Below, in pieces: positions 56,016-64,000 of a stretch of 64,000 bases of DNA. The number at the start of each line of letters is the position of its first letter. The first letter of the stretch is position 1. A program made the translations under genes and the position numbers. A model generated the notes under the pieces. That model worked only from the letters and a program-made list of their open reading frames with translations, searched no databases and was not told where the DNA came from. The stretch lies in contig CBDCVN010000013.1 in the NCBI GenBank assembly GCA_965223045.1, forward strand, positions 4,712,001-4,776,000, in the 5' to 3' direction. Source of the DNA: CBDCVN01 sp965223045 (GTDB lineage: Bacteria > Deinococcota > Deinococci > Deinococcales > Trueperaceae).

Positions 56016-57521
56016 ATGCCTCGAGCTTTGCTAAGTGTTTATAACAAGGCAAACATCATACCTTTTGCTAAATCCTTAGTAGAGCTTGACTATGAAATCA
56101 TTTCTACTGGTGGCACTTTTAAAGCTCTTGTTGATGCTCATGTTACTGCTACTCAAGTAGCGAGCATTACTCAATTCCCTGAAATGCTAGCAGGGCGTGT
56201 TAAAACCTTACATCCACATGTTCACGCTGGAATCTTAGCTAAACGCGATAAAAAGCAATTGGCAGAACTAGAATTACATAAGATTACCCCAATAGATTTA
56301 GTAGTTGTAAACCTTTATCCCTTTCGTGAGATTATTGCTGATCCAGCAGTGCTTTTAGAAACTGCTCTTGAAAATATTGATGTTGGTGGTCCTACCATGA
56401 TAAGGGCTGCAGCAAAAAATTTCCCTAATGTTGTAGTTGTTGTAGATCCTGAAGACTATAGAGAAGTTACTGAAGGACTTAAAAGCGAGCTTAGCCTTGA
56501 AACCCGTCGTAAGTTAGCAACTAAAGCCTTTGCCCATGTTGCAGCTTATGACGCAGCCATTACCAGATACTTAGCAGTTGATGAGCTTCCAGACGAAACT
56601 GCTCTAGAAATTAATAAAATAACCCATTTACGCTATGGTGAGAACCCTCATCAAAAAGGCTCATTGTGGCGTTTGGGTAACGAAAAAGGTCCTGTAATGG
56701 ATGCTGAAGTTATGCAGGGAAAAGCCATGTCTTTCAACAATTATCAAGATGCTGATGCAGCATGGAATTTACTAGCCGATTTAGGTAATGAGCCTGCAGT
56801 AGTAGCAGTTAAACATACTAATCCTTGTGGTGTAGCAGTTGCTGATGATGCTCTAAAAGCCTATGAGCTAGCCCATACTGCAGATCCGATGAGCATTTTT
56901 GGAGGCATAGTAGCGACCAATAAAACTATAGATGAGACCTTAGCCAAACAGATGGGTAAGACCTTCTTAGAAATTATCCTTGCTCCCGAATTTACTCCCA
57001 AAGCTCTTGAAATTTTTGCTAAGAAAAAAAACCTACGCTTACTTAAAGTACAAAGTACTGATTCTGGGGGCTTAGATATTCGGCGCATTCGTGGTGGTTT
57101 GCTTATACAAGAATTCAATAATAGTATATTGGCTGGTAAGCCTAAAGTTGTGACTAAACGCAGTCCAACAGAGCAAGAGTGGCACGATATACGTTTTGCT
57201 TGGACTATTTGTAAGCACACTAAATCAAATGCCATTGTGCTTGCTAAAGATAAGGTAACTATTGGCATTGGTGTGGGACAGGTTTCACGTATTTGGGCAG
57301 CAGAGCAAGCCATTGAACATGCGGGAGATAAAGTAAAGGGCTCTGCCTTAGCTAGCGACGCCTTTTTTCCTTTTGATGATGTGGTGCGCTTAGCTGCTAA
57401 AACGGGTGTGACTAGTGTCATTTCTCCGGGTGGTTCTAAAAGAGATAGTGAAGTTATTGCTGCTTGTGATGAGTTTGGTTTAACAATGGTTTTTACCGGG
57501 ATGAGGCACTTTAGGCATTAG
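56016..57521 (+). CDS. purH: Bifunctional AICAR transformylase/IMP cyclohydrolase
   Basis: 501 residues. N-terminal MGS-like IMP cyclohydrolase domain (RALLSVYNKANIIPFAKSL, STGGTF, GRVKTLHPHVHAGILAKRD, IDLVVVNLYPF) and the AICARFT domain (LRYGENPHQKGSLWR, VAVKHTNPCGVAVA, KHTKSNAIVLAKD, SDAFFPFDD, ending FTGMRHFRH). Catalyses the last two steps of IMP synthesis in the cytosol. GAGGAAGGA lies before the ATG. It follows the foldase gene by 36 bp but the functional link is unclear. Confidence 0.97.
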   Translation: MPRALLSVYNKANIIPFAKSLVELDYEIISTGGTFKALVDAHVTATQVASITQFPEMLAGRVKTLHPHVHAGILAKRDKKQLAELELHKITPIDLVVVNLYPFREIIADPAVLLETALENIDVGGPTMIRAAAKNFPNVVVVVDPEDYREVTEGLKSELSLETRRKLATKAFAHVAAYDAAITRYLAVDELPDETALEINKITHLRYGENPHQKGSLWRLGNEKGPVMDAEVMQGKAMSFNNYQDADAAWNLLADLGNEPAVVAVKHTNPCGVAVADDALKAYELAHTADPMSIFGGIVATNKTIDETLAKQMGKTFLEIILAPEFTPKALEIFAKKKNLRLLKVQSTDSGGLDIRRIRGGLLIQEFNNSILAGKPKVVTKRSPTEQEWHDIRFAWTICKHTKSNAIVLAKDKVTIGIGVGQVSRIWAAEQAIEHAGDKVKGSALASDAFFPFDDVVRLAAKTGVTSVISPGGSKRDSEVIAACDEFGLTMVFTGMRHFRH

Positions 57522-57610
57522 CCTAAGTGAGAAAGTTAAGTTGACAAGCAGAATCTTAAAGGATATTTTAACAGGGGCTTTAGATTTTCATTTAATAACT
57601 TGGAGATAAC

Positions 57611-58372
57611 ATGAAGAAGCTTATTGTACTTGGAACATTTGTAACAATGTTCTTGTTTTTTGGAGCACAAGCTCAAGTTGCACCAGAACCTACGGAAAGT
57701 TCAGATGACCTTATCATTACCAAAGCTCGAGTAGTTTACAATGCAGGTTTAGATTCACTTATGTTTATCATGCATGTTACAGGTGAAGCAGGTGGAACAA
57801 CCCCTACCGAGCAAGGTGAGTTAGATGGCGCTCCTGTACTTGGTTATGTTTTTCCCACTACTTTGAGCTCGAGTGATGTAGGCTTTGGTGAAACTGAAGG
57901 TATAGTAGCTCTGGCACTTACTTCACATCCAGATTTTGATGATACACCCTTATGGGATGAAAATAACAATTTCAACTATGATGACGATGGCATTGTTTAT
58001 CATTCTCACTGGGTAATACTAACACCAGATGACCGTGTAGAAGGTGGACTTTCGGTCAAAGAATTTTCGGAAGGTGATGATGTAACGTTGCCTCCTACTA
58101 ATCCGGGGATGCCTATGTATCTAGACTCGCCGGGTTTCGCAGTTGTTTTGAACAGACAAACTTTAAGAGTAGTTGTGCCAGCTAATAGAGTTAATAATAA
58201 TACTGATTTTACCTTTGATGCGGTAACTGCTTATATGCAAGTTAACACCTCAGATGAAGATAGACCATTGCTTGGAGTATATTCTGTTTATAGTGTACTT
58301 TCCGAAGATTTAAGTTTACCATTTGCTATAGAACAACCTGAGAAAGTATTTCTGATGATGTTGAAGAAGTAG
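57611..58372 (+). CDS. Secreted protein of unknown function, acidic tail frameshifted
   Basis: 253 residues. Signal peptide (KKLIVLGTFVTMFLFFGAQA), then about 220 residues rich in Asp, Thr and aromatic residues (GIVYHSHWVILTPDDRVEGG, PGMPMYLDSPGFAVVLNRQ), no recognised family. The last residues before the stop (EKVFLMMLKK) look wrong: one base more at CCTGAGAAAG (near 58340-58347) would give EESISDDVEEVASEEEPNES and continue as a Glu-rich tail to TAG at 58441-58443, matching the acidic repeats in the two foldases nearby. Either a genuine frameshift or a sequencing error. GGAG precedes the ATG. Confidence 0.75.
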   Translation: MKKLIVLGTFVTMFLFFGAQAQVAPEPTESSDDLIITKARVVYNAGLDSLMFIMHVTGEAGGTTPTEQGELDGAPVLGYVFPTTLSSSDVGFGETEGIVALALTSHPDFDDTPLWDENNNFNYDDDGIVYHSHWVILTPDDRVEGGLSVKEFSEGDDVTLPPTNPGMPMYLDSPGFAVVLNRQTLRVVVPANRVNNNTDFTFDAVTAYMQVNTSDEDRPLLGVYSVYSVLSEDLSLPFAIEQPEKVFLMMLKK

Positions 58373-58476
58373 CTAGTGAAGAAGAGCCTAACGAAAGCAC
58401 TTCTGAAGACGTAGAGGAACCTGAAGCTGAAACTGAAGAGTAGCTAATAGTCTGAATAAGAACCCTAGTAAACTTG

Positions 58477-58522
58477 TTCCCAAGCTCTGCTTGGGAATAC
58501 ATACCTTGGACGCTCTGCGTCC
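58477..58522. repeat. Double hairpin with identical TCT loops
   Basis: TTCCCAAGC-TCT-GCTTGGGAA (58477-58497) and GGACGC-TCT-GCGTCC (58508-58522), 10 nt apart, both perfect. It lies between the acidic-tail gene and Uma2. It resembles dispersed extragenic palindromes; no T-run follows. Confidence 0.7.
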
Positions 58523-58673
58523 TTCATTTGGATAGGTTGCAAATTGCAAGGTGTTTAAAAATCCTCAAACCCTCAATGTCAATGATAATTGCGTAAGACA
58601 CCACAAAGCCTCTAGCAAGATAATTCTTGAGATTAAGGCAATAATGTGCTTAGGATTATGTTAAACTAGCTTC

Positions 58674-59228
58674 ATGTATGCTGTTCATCCCAGTATTACG
58701 GTAGAAGATTATCTCGAGCAAGAAAAACGTGCTAAAATCAAGCATGAATATCTTCAGGGGTATCTTTATGCCATGGCTGGTGCTAGCAAAAACCATAATC
58801 AGATTGTAATAAACGTACTTGCTAAATTGCTTGCTCCTGCTCGCTTAAAAGGTTGTACTATTTATATAAGTGATATGAAGTTACGTGTTTCAGAAAACAC
58901 TTTCTATTATCCTGATCTTATGTTAGTTTGCAAAAACTCAAACCATGACTATTATGAAGAGTTTCCCTGTTTTGTGCTCGAGGTACTCTCTAAATCTACT
59001 TTAGAGATTGATAAGCGTGAAAAGCTCATAACCTACCAAAACTTGCCTTCCTTGCAAGCTTATTTGCTCATTGATAGTACTAAACGTGAGATTATAGGTT
59101 ATTATCGGGTTGAGGATGGTTGGCAGGAGAGAGTGTGGTTGCAAGGTAAGGGAGAAATTAACATTCCCTGTCCTGAGTTAACTATAGATTTTGAGGAAAT
59201 TTATCAGGGTCAAGTGCTTGACATTTAA
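58674..59228 (+). CDS. Uma2-family putative endonuclease
   Basis: 184 residues, full length for Uma2 (DUF820). Motifs: TVEDYLEQEKRAKIKHEYLQG, YAMAGASKNHNQIVINV, the catalytic-type PDLMLVCKN and EVLSKSTLEIDKREKLITYQ (Asp, Glu/Lys of PD-(D/E)XK). The family is abundant in cyanobacteria and other large-genome bacteria; role unknown, possibly mobile-associated. A second copy survives only as a ghost at 14.6 kb. Confidence 0.9.
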   Translation: MYAVHPSITVEDYLEQEKRAKIKHEYLQGYLYAMAGASKNHNQIVINVLAKLLAPARLKGCTIYISDMKLRVSENTFYYPDLMLVCKNSNHDYYEEFPCFVLEVLSKSTLEIDKREKLITYQNLPSLQAYLLIDSTKREIIGYYRVEDGWQERVWLQGKGEINIPCPELTIDFEEIYQGQVLDI

Positions 59229-59320
59229 AACGTTCTACTTAGTAATAAACTTTCTAAACGGAAGACTAAATGTTGAAATCCTCTTGCTTAAAGCGAATAA
59301 TCATTGTAAGGAGTTTTAAT

Positions 59321-59863
59321 ATGTTCTCAAGATTTTGGTGGTTTAGCCTACTAACTCTTTTATTAATTGTAGCCTGTAGTACAAATGATAAAAATGGCAA
59401 TACAAATGAATCTGTAAGATATGATGAAGCACAGGCAGGGGATTTATCGGGTGATAGGACTGCACCCACAAAAATTACTGTGGAAGAGGGTGAAAATATT
59501 GTTAAAGCTAGCTCGGTGGCTGACGACTTAGAATATTTCACCTTTAATGTGCCTAATGGAATGCAACTAGCAGAAATTGTGCTCGAGTCGTATGAATCAA
59601 GTGATAAGGTAGCTTTTATAGGGTTACAAGCAGGATCAAGCTTCACTGAGCCAGCTATGGGAACAAACGCAGGTAATTTATTGGGGTGGCTTCATATAGG
59701 TAGTAATTTAGTGTCTAAAAATATCTTGGATGATATAGGTAATGGAGCTGGTGCACAGGGCTTTACACCACCATTGGGAAGTGGAGACTATACTTTTTGG
59801 ACACAACAAACAGGACCAGCACAAACAGATTATACACTTAATTTTAAGATTAAGACCAGCTAA
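59321..59863 (+). CDS. Lipoprotein of unknown function
   Basis: 180 residues from the ATG at 59321, chosen because AAGGAG lies at the right distance; an upstream in-frame Met lacks one. Lipoprotein signal with lipobox LIVAC. The mature part has an Asn/Asp-rich start and a beta-rich domain (VADDLEYFTFNVPNGMQLAE, GDYTFWTQQTGPAQTDYTLN) reminiscent of PPC-like sandwiches, as in the protease at 50.4 kb, but the match is weak. Likely envelope-anchored. Confidence 0.75.
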   Translation: MFSRFWWFSLLTLLLIVACSTNDKNGNTNESVRYDEAQAGDLSGDRTAPTKITVEEGENIVKASSVADDLEYFTFNVPNGMQLAEIVLESYESSDKVAFIGLQAGSSFTEPAMGTNAGNLLGWLHIGSNLVSKNILDDIGNGAGAQGFTPPLGSGDYTFWTQQTGPAQTDYTLNFKIKTS

Positions 59864-60033
59864 GGCATCTTTATTAAAGCTATAGGCTAAAAGTGATGGT
59901 GTAGCAGAAAGTCCCTGGGGGTAGGAGTTCACACGAATTTTTTAAAACCCTGTTATAGAGGTAGGGCACGTCATACGCACCATCTTGCATAAAAGCCTTT
60001 TTGAACACATATACAAAAAAGATCTAAGGGTGC

Positions 60034-61194
60034 TTAAAAAGCCAAGAGAAATTTTTCCATACGCTCTAAGGCAGTTTGTATATTTCCCAAGCTAGTAGCA
60101 TAACTCAAACGCACTTTACTAGGAGCATAAAAGTCTGTACCGGGGACTACTCCTACATGGGCTTCTTCTAAAAGCCTAAGAGCAGCCTTGTTCTCGTCAG
60201 AGTCAATTTTACTCACATCTGCCATGACATAAAAAGCCCCTTTTGGCTTGGGAGAGTCTAAGCCTAGTTTATTTAATCCCTCAACTAAAACATCTCGGCG
60301 CTCTATATAACGTATTTTTGTCATTTCAATAAACTGCTTTGTTTTCTCAACTTCATTAAGTGCAGCAATAACTGCATATTGGGCAATTGCATTTGCTCCA
60401 CTAGTTACTTGGCCTTGCAAACGATTCATAGCTTGAATCAATTCCTTGGGGCCTGCCCCATAGCCTATACGCCATCCTGTTAGGGCATAAGCTTTACTAG
60501 CCCCATGTATAATTAGAGTTTTATCTGGAGCAAAAGAAGCAGCAGGAGTAAATTCACCTTCGTATACAAGATGCTCATAAAGGTCATCAGTAAATATCCA
60601 AATATTATGTTCAGCAGCAAGCTCTACAATAGCCTTAACTGTTTCGTAAGGATAAACTGCTCCTGTAGGATTAGAAGGGGAATTAAGGACAATAATCTTA
60701 GTTTTAGTAGTTATAGCAGCCCTAATAGCCTCTATATCAGGGATGAAATTGTCTTTAGCTTGGGTTATTACAGGCACAACTGAACCACCCGAAAGTTGTA
60801 CCTGAGCAGGATAACTTACCCAATAAGGTGCAGGAATAATTACTTCATCACCAGGGTTTAGCACAGCTCTGAAGCCATTATAAAGAACTTGTTTACCTCC
60901 TGTTGAAACTGTGATTTGCTTTGGGTCGTACTGGAGGTTGTTTTCTCTGTTAAGCTTTTCAGCAATAGCTTCCCGTAATTCGGGCATGCCGTTAGGAGCT
61001 GTATATTTTGTTAGTCCCTTACTAATAGCCCTATGCGCAGCTAGTAATACATGATCAGGTGGTTGAAAATCAGGTTCGCCTGCTGTCATAGCAATTACAT
61101 CAACACCACTATGGCGCATTTCTTGTGCTTTAGTGTTAAATGCTAAAGTAGAAGAGGGCTTAAGGCTGATTATAGCATCAGAAAGTTGCAACAT
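60034..61194 (-). CDS. aspC: Aspartate-type aminotransferase (class I/II)
   Basis: 386 residues. Fold-type I PLP enzyme: MTAGEPDFQPPDHVLLAA, KYTAPNGMPELREAI, NSPSNPTGAVYP, PLP-lysine in IHGASKAYALTGWRIGYGAG, and RLSYATSLGNIQTALERM at the end. Closest in style to the Thermus-type aspartate aminotransferase, interconverting aspartate/oxaloacetate with glutamate. Ribosome site GAGGTAA precedes the ATG at 61194, 9 bp after the foldase stop, so the two are co-transcribed. The substrate is inferred. Confidence 0.9.
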   Translation of the reverse strand: MLQLSDAIISLKPSSTLAFNTKAQEMRHSGVDVIAMTAGEPDFQPPDHVLLAAHRAISKGLTKYTAPNGMPELREAIAEKLNRENNLQYDPKQITVSTGGKQVLYNGFRAVLNPGDEVIIPAPYWVSYPAQVQLSGGSVVPVITQAKDNFIPDIEAIRAAITTKTKIIVLNSPSNPTGAVYPYETVKAIVELAAEHNIWIFTDDLYEHLVYEGEFTPAASFAPDKTLIIHGASKAYALTGWRIGYGAGPKELIQAMNRLQGQVTSGANAIAQYAVIAALNEVEKTKQFIEMTKIRYIERRDVLVEGLNKLGLDSPKPKGAFYVMADVSKIDSDENKAALRLLEEAHVGVVPGTDFYAPSKVRLSYATSLGNIQTALERMEKFLLAF

Positions 61195-61203
61195 GGGATT
61201 ACC

Positions 61204-63279
61204 TCAGTTGTCAGTTTTATCCTCAGTAGCACTATCAGTAGTTTCGTCTCTAGGAACTGCTAATGTTATAAGTTCCTGATCAGCAGTTATTTCATCACCT
61301 TCATTAACATGTACTTCAACGACATTAGTAGGCAGTGGTGAACTTACCTTTTGAATATTCTCATCAGCAGATATCTCAATTAGTAATTGGCCTGATTCAA
61401 CAGAGTCTCCTACAACTACCAATATATTTGTAACTGTGGCAAAGCCAGTGTCTTCGCCTATATTTGCTAGCAATTGAATATTCGCTGTTATTGCCTCAGA
61501 AACTTCTGTAACTTCCTCTTCTTCAGCCAAAACCTCTTCTTCAGCTTCAACTTCTCCCTCAGCTTCAGTCACAGATTCCTCTGTTTCAGATCCCTCAGGC
61601 TCTACCTCAGCAGTTACTTCTTCAACTTCAGTTGTAGATTCTTCTTCAGAAACTTCAGTGTCAACTTCTTCAGTCAAAACCTCTTCTTCAGCTTCAACTT
61701 CTCCCTCAGCTTCAGTCACAGATTCCTCTGTTTCAGATCCCTCAGGCTCTACCTCAGCAGTTACTTCTTCAGCTTCAGTTGTAGATTCTTCTTCAGAAAC
61801 TTCAGTGTCAGCTTCTTCAGTTAAAACCTCTTCTTCAGCTTCAACTTCTCCCTCAACCCCAGTCACAGACTCCTCTGTTTCAGACCCCTCAGGCTCTACC
61901 TCGGCAGCTATTTCTTCAACTTCATCAGATTCGGCTTCAGCTTCCACAACTTCTTCTGTAGTTTCAGTTTCTACCTTAGCAACTATTTCTTCAACTTCAG
62001 CTGTAGATTCTTCTTCAGACCCTTCAGTGTCAGCTGCTGCAGCTTCTTCAGTTAAAACCTCTTCTTCAGCTTCAATTTCTCCCTCAACCCCAGTCACAGA
62101 TTCCTCTGTTTCAGACCCCTCAGGCTCTACCTCAGCAGCTATTTCTTCAACTTCAGTTGTAGGCTCTTCTTCAGCTTCATCAGATTCGGCTTCATCAGAT
62201 TCGGCTTCAGCTTCTTCAGTCACAACCTCTTCTGCATCAGCTTCCACAACTTCTTCTGTAGCTTCAGTTTCCTCTGCTTCAGTTTCCTCAGGCTCTACCT
62301 CAGCAGCTATTTCTTCGGGTTCTTCTTCAAGATTAACATCTGCCAAAATAATATCATCCAGTACTTCTATTCCACTATTCTCATAAATTTCGTTTACTGC
62401 ATTCTCAAGAGCCTCATTAGAAAGTTGCTCGCGTACTTCATCAGTTACCTGTTCAAGGGGTTGAATACCTGCCTCGTGTCGTTCATAAACAAGTACTACA
62501 TGATAACCAAATTGGGTTTCAACTATATCAGTAGGTTTATCTATTTCAGCATTAAAAGCCGCCTCTTCAAAAGGGGGTACCATCTGACCACGCCCAAAGC
62601 AACTCAAGTCTCCACCATTAGGCCCACTGGGGCCAGTACTATGCTCTTTAGCTAACTCAGCAAAGTCGGCACCTTGCTCGAGTTCAGTAAGTATATTCTG
62701 GGCATCTTCTTGAGTTTCTAGCAAAATGTGCCTAGCACAAACCTCTTCTGGAGTATTAAAAAATTCTTGGCTTTCTTGATAAAATGCTTCCAAATCTTCA
62801 TCGCTAATTTCTATCTCTTCCATTAGATCATCTATAAGCAAGCGGATAGTTTCGCCTTCACTAATAAGGGTACGCAACTGCTCCTCATTTGCAAAACCTG
62901 CCTGCTGCAAAATCTCGTTAAAGTCACTTTGTGGGGGGATGCGACCTTTTATTTGACTTATTTGATCTTCAACAACATCGTCAGCAACAGTTATATCTCG
63001 TTTTTTGGCTTCGTTTAGAAGTACTATCTCATTGCCTAATTGCTCGAGGTATTGAGGTTTCAAGAAAATAAGTTGTGTTGCTAATTCCTCTGTTAAGGGC
63101 ATGCCTTGTTGCATAGCAACGCTACCTAGGAAGATATCAAAGCGATTTTCAAATTCACTTAGCGTAATGCTACGCTCATCTAAACTAATAACTACAGGGT
63201 CTTCTAAAGTTTCTTCTTGAGCAAATACAAAATAGAAGATAATTAAGAGAGCTGACAGGGCAAATAAAATCTTTTTCAT
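61204..63279 (-). CDS. PpiC foldase + acidic repeats + lipoyl-like C-terminus
   Basis: 691 residues. Signal peptide (KKILFALSALLIIFYFVFA), SurA-like N-domain (about 30-165), PpiC rotamase (about 178-275: CARHILLETQEDAQNILTEL, STGPSGPNGGDLSCFGRGQM), then about 280 residues of Glu-rich repeats with a 49-residue unit, and finally about 75 residues like a biotinyl/lipoyl domain (VVVGDSVESGQLLIEIS, NVVEVHVNEGDEITADQELI). At the usual modified Lys of a TDKA motif it has Glu (ADEN), so it is probably unmodified. Periplasmic chaperone role likely; the fusion is unusual. First gene of an operon with the aminotransferase. Confidence 0.82.
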   Translation of the reverse strand: MKKILFALSALLIIFYFVFAQEETLEDPVVISLDERSITLSEFENRFDIFLGSVAMQQGMPLTEELATQLIFLKPQYLEQLGNEIVLLNEAKKRDITVADDVVEDQISQIKGRIPPQSDFNEILQQAGFANEEQLRTLISEGETIRLLIDDLMEEIEISDEDLEAFYQESQEFFNTPEEVCARHILLETQEDAQNILTELEQGADFAELAKEHSTGPSGPNGGDLSCFGRGQMVPPFEEAAFNAEIDKPTDIVETQFGYHVVLVYERHEAGIQPLEQVTDEVREQLSNEALENAVNEIYENSGIEVLDDIILADVNLEEEPEEIAAEVEPEETEAEETEATEEVVEADAEEVVTEEAEAESDEAESDEAEEEPTTEVEEIAAEVEPEGSETEESVTGVEGEIEAEEEVLTEEAAAADTEGSEEESTAEVEEIVAKVETETTEEVVEAEAESDEVEEIAAEVEPEGSETEESVTGVEGEVEAEEEVLTEEADTEVSEEESTTEAEEVTAEVEPEGSETEESVTEAEGEVEAEEEVLTEEVDTEVSEEESTTEVEEVTAEVEPEGSETEESVTEAEGEVEAEEEVLAEEEEVTEVSEAITANIQLLANIGEDTGFATVTNILVVVGDSVESGQLLIEISADENIQKVSSPLPTNVVEVHVNEGDEITADQELITLAVPRDETTDSATEDKTDN
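61545..62300 (-). repeat. 147-bp tandem repeats coding for acidic region
   Basis: The marker TCCCTCAGGC/CCCCTCAGGC starts at 61591, 61738 and 61885, exactly 147 bp apart, then at 62116 and about 62285. The first two units are nearly identical over their whole length, indicating recent duplication. 147 bp is 49 codons, so changes in copy number keep the frame. Confidence 0.85.
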
Positions 63280-63796
63280 AATTTAGAGTAGGGCAGGAAA
63301 TTCACTGTGTTATTGGATAAAATACACAAATTTAACAGTGTAAATTTAACAGTGTAGAAACAACCCAATAAGTGTGGGGGGACACACTTATACTCCTTTC
63401 TAGGATCTTTGTGACTGCTACCTTGGTTTAAGCCAGAGGATTTTACGGATTGAACCGATGCCCACCAGCCCACGGGCAAGTACTCTTTCAGGGTTTTGTG
63501 GTTTTTGTACTTTACTTATACTCACAGTACTACCAGTATTTGATAAGAATTATCAAATCATTCTACGCTAACATGTATTAAATGAAGCTGATGAATTATG
63601 GTTTTTTGTTTTGCTTTTACAAGAGGCCCTCCTGAGTTCATCTATTTTTCATTGTATGCTAGGTACAAATGGTAATGAGCGTTTGAGATTCTAGTTATAG
63701 TAAGTTACTACTTACATTATTCACTTCTAGCTCATCGACTTCTAGGTTTTAGGTATTTAGAATAAGACCATCAAGGTCAAATTTTATGGAGTACTT
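63280..63796. other. Intergenic region before ankyrin gene
   Basis: No gene is supported. A small reverse-strand frame (63276-63479) lacks recognisable content. The segment near 63430-63480 has a tRNA-like GGTTCAATCC on the reverse strand but no cloverleaf. GGAG just before 63797 serves the next gene. Confidence 0.4.
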
Positions 63797-64000
63797 ATGA
63801 AAAAGTTATTTGTTCTTTTTTTGTTAATAAATTTAGGAGTACTTTTTGCCCAGCAAGACTTTTTAGCACTATGCCGTGATGGCAGCTTTGAAAGTATCTA
63901 TAGTGCCATAAGCTTAGGTCAAAATGTAAATATAGCAGATGAGTACGGTCAAACCCCTCTTATGTATGCAGCCACAGGCAATTCAGATCCTAGAGTAGTA
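63797..64000 (+). CDS. Secreted ankyrin-repeat protein (partial)
   Basis: 68 codons to the window edge. ATG preceded by GGAG 6 nt upstream. Signal peptide (KKLFVLFLLINLGVLFAQ), then an ankyrin-type repeat: FLALCRDGSFESIYSAISLG, NVNIADEYGQTPLMYAATGN. Ankyrin repeats mediate protein binding. The rest lies beyond the window. Confidence 0.8.
   Translation, partial: MKKLFVLFLLINLGVLFAQQDFLALCRDGSFESIYSAISLGQNVNIADEYGQTPLMYAATGNSDPRVV

Noticed and set aside
61658..62386. Long Ser-rich open frame opposite the acidic repeats
   Set aside because: Antisense image of Glu-rich coding repeats; no start signals.
63410..63480. tRNA-like GGTTCAATCC on the reverse strand
   Set aside because: No acceptor, D or anticodon stems can be formed around it.

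Overview
The window is AT-rich DNA (roughly 39% GC by eye) from a Gram-negative-type (diderm) bacterium. Evidence is a large OstA/LptD-like outer-membrane assembly protein, several lipoproteins with lipoboxes, periplasmic SurA/PpiC-type foldases and a membrane-anchored lytic transglycosylase. The mix of PEGA/DUF4384 protein, polymer-forming (bactofilin-like) membrane protein, BTAD/NB-ARC/TPR regulator and short-form alpha-glucan phosphorylase resembles Deinococcota (Deinococcus-Thermus relatives). That placement is inference only; no rRNA is present. One tRNA (Arg, anticodon CCG) is present.

Layout. 1-7.2 kb: end of a polysaccharide ABC permease, a broken PAN/Apple-domain gene with a DUF6345 lipoprotein, a VIT1/CCC1 transporter, a tandem universal stress protein and an alpha-glucan phosphorylase. 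7.3-10.1 kb: an internally deleted IS607 relic, DUF4342, and a bactofilin-like membrane gene split by an IS5-type insertion. 10.5-29.1 kb: mostly core genes (LptD-like, alr, lytic transglycosylase, scpB, PEGA protein, GH20 hexosaminidase, FAD oxidoreductase, CPBP protease, SNF2 helicase plus SWIM partner), with a prophage-type antirepressor and several gene ghosts at 21-23 kb. 29.2-38.1 kb: a defence island holding an ABC three-component conflict operon whose nuclease gene is split by an IS701 element, a type II restriction-modification set (XRE controller, m5C methyltransferase, frameshifted endonuclease) and a decayed DUF6932/XRE pair; a shared 35-bp repeat lies at the module boundaries. 38.3-50.4 kb: BTAD/NB-ARC/TPR regulator, a coiled-coil nuclease-like gene, a truncated cytochrome-c-peroxidase-like fragment, a P-type ATPase and two IS607 elements with TnpB. 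50.4-64 kb: PPC-domain trypsin-like protease, tRNA-Arg, and a cluster with two SurA/PpiC-like foldases carrying very long Glu-rich repeats, purH, an aspartate-type aminotransferase, Uma2, a lipoprotein and the start of an ankyrin-repeat gene.

Three signals stand out. (1) The palindrome CTCGAG occurs 57 times by my count against about 8-9 expected from base composition, in coding and non-coding DNA, but is absent from all the insertion sequences and from the first 4.5 kb of the defence island; it behaves like a HIP1-type highly iterated palindrome. (2) The ABC-3C operon can be rebuilt exactly by removing one IS701 element and its ATAT duplication. (3) The 226-bp IS607 relic keeps both ends and the putative omega-RNA region of the full element at 48.3-50.4 kb, with changes that preserve a hairpin.

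Decay is widespread: three genes have a single in-frame stop, two have one-base frameshifts, two are split by insertion sequences, and six or more short gene ghosts are visible between genes.
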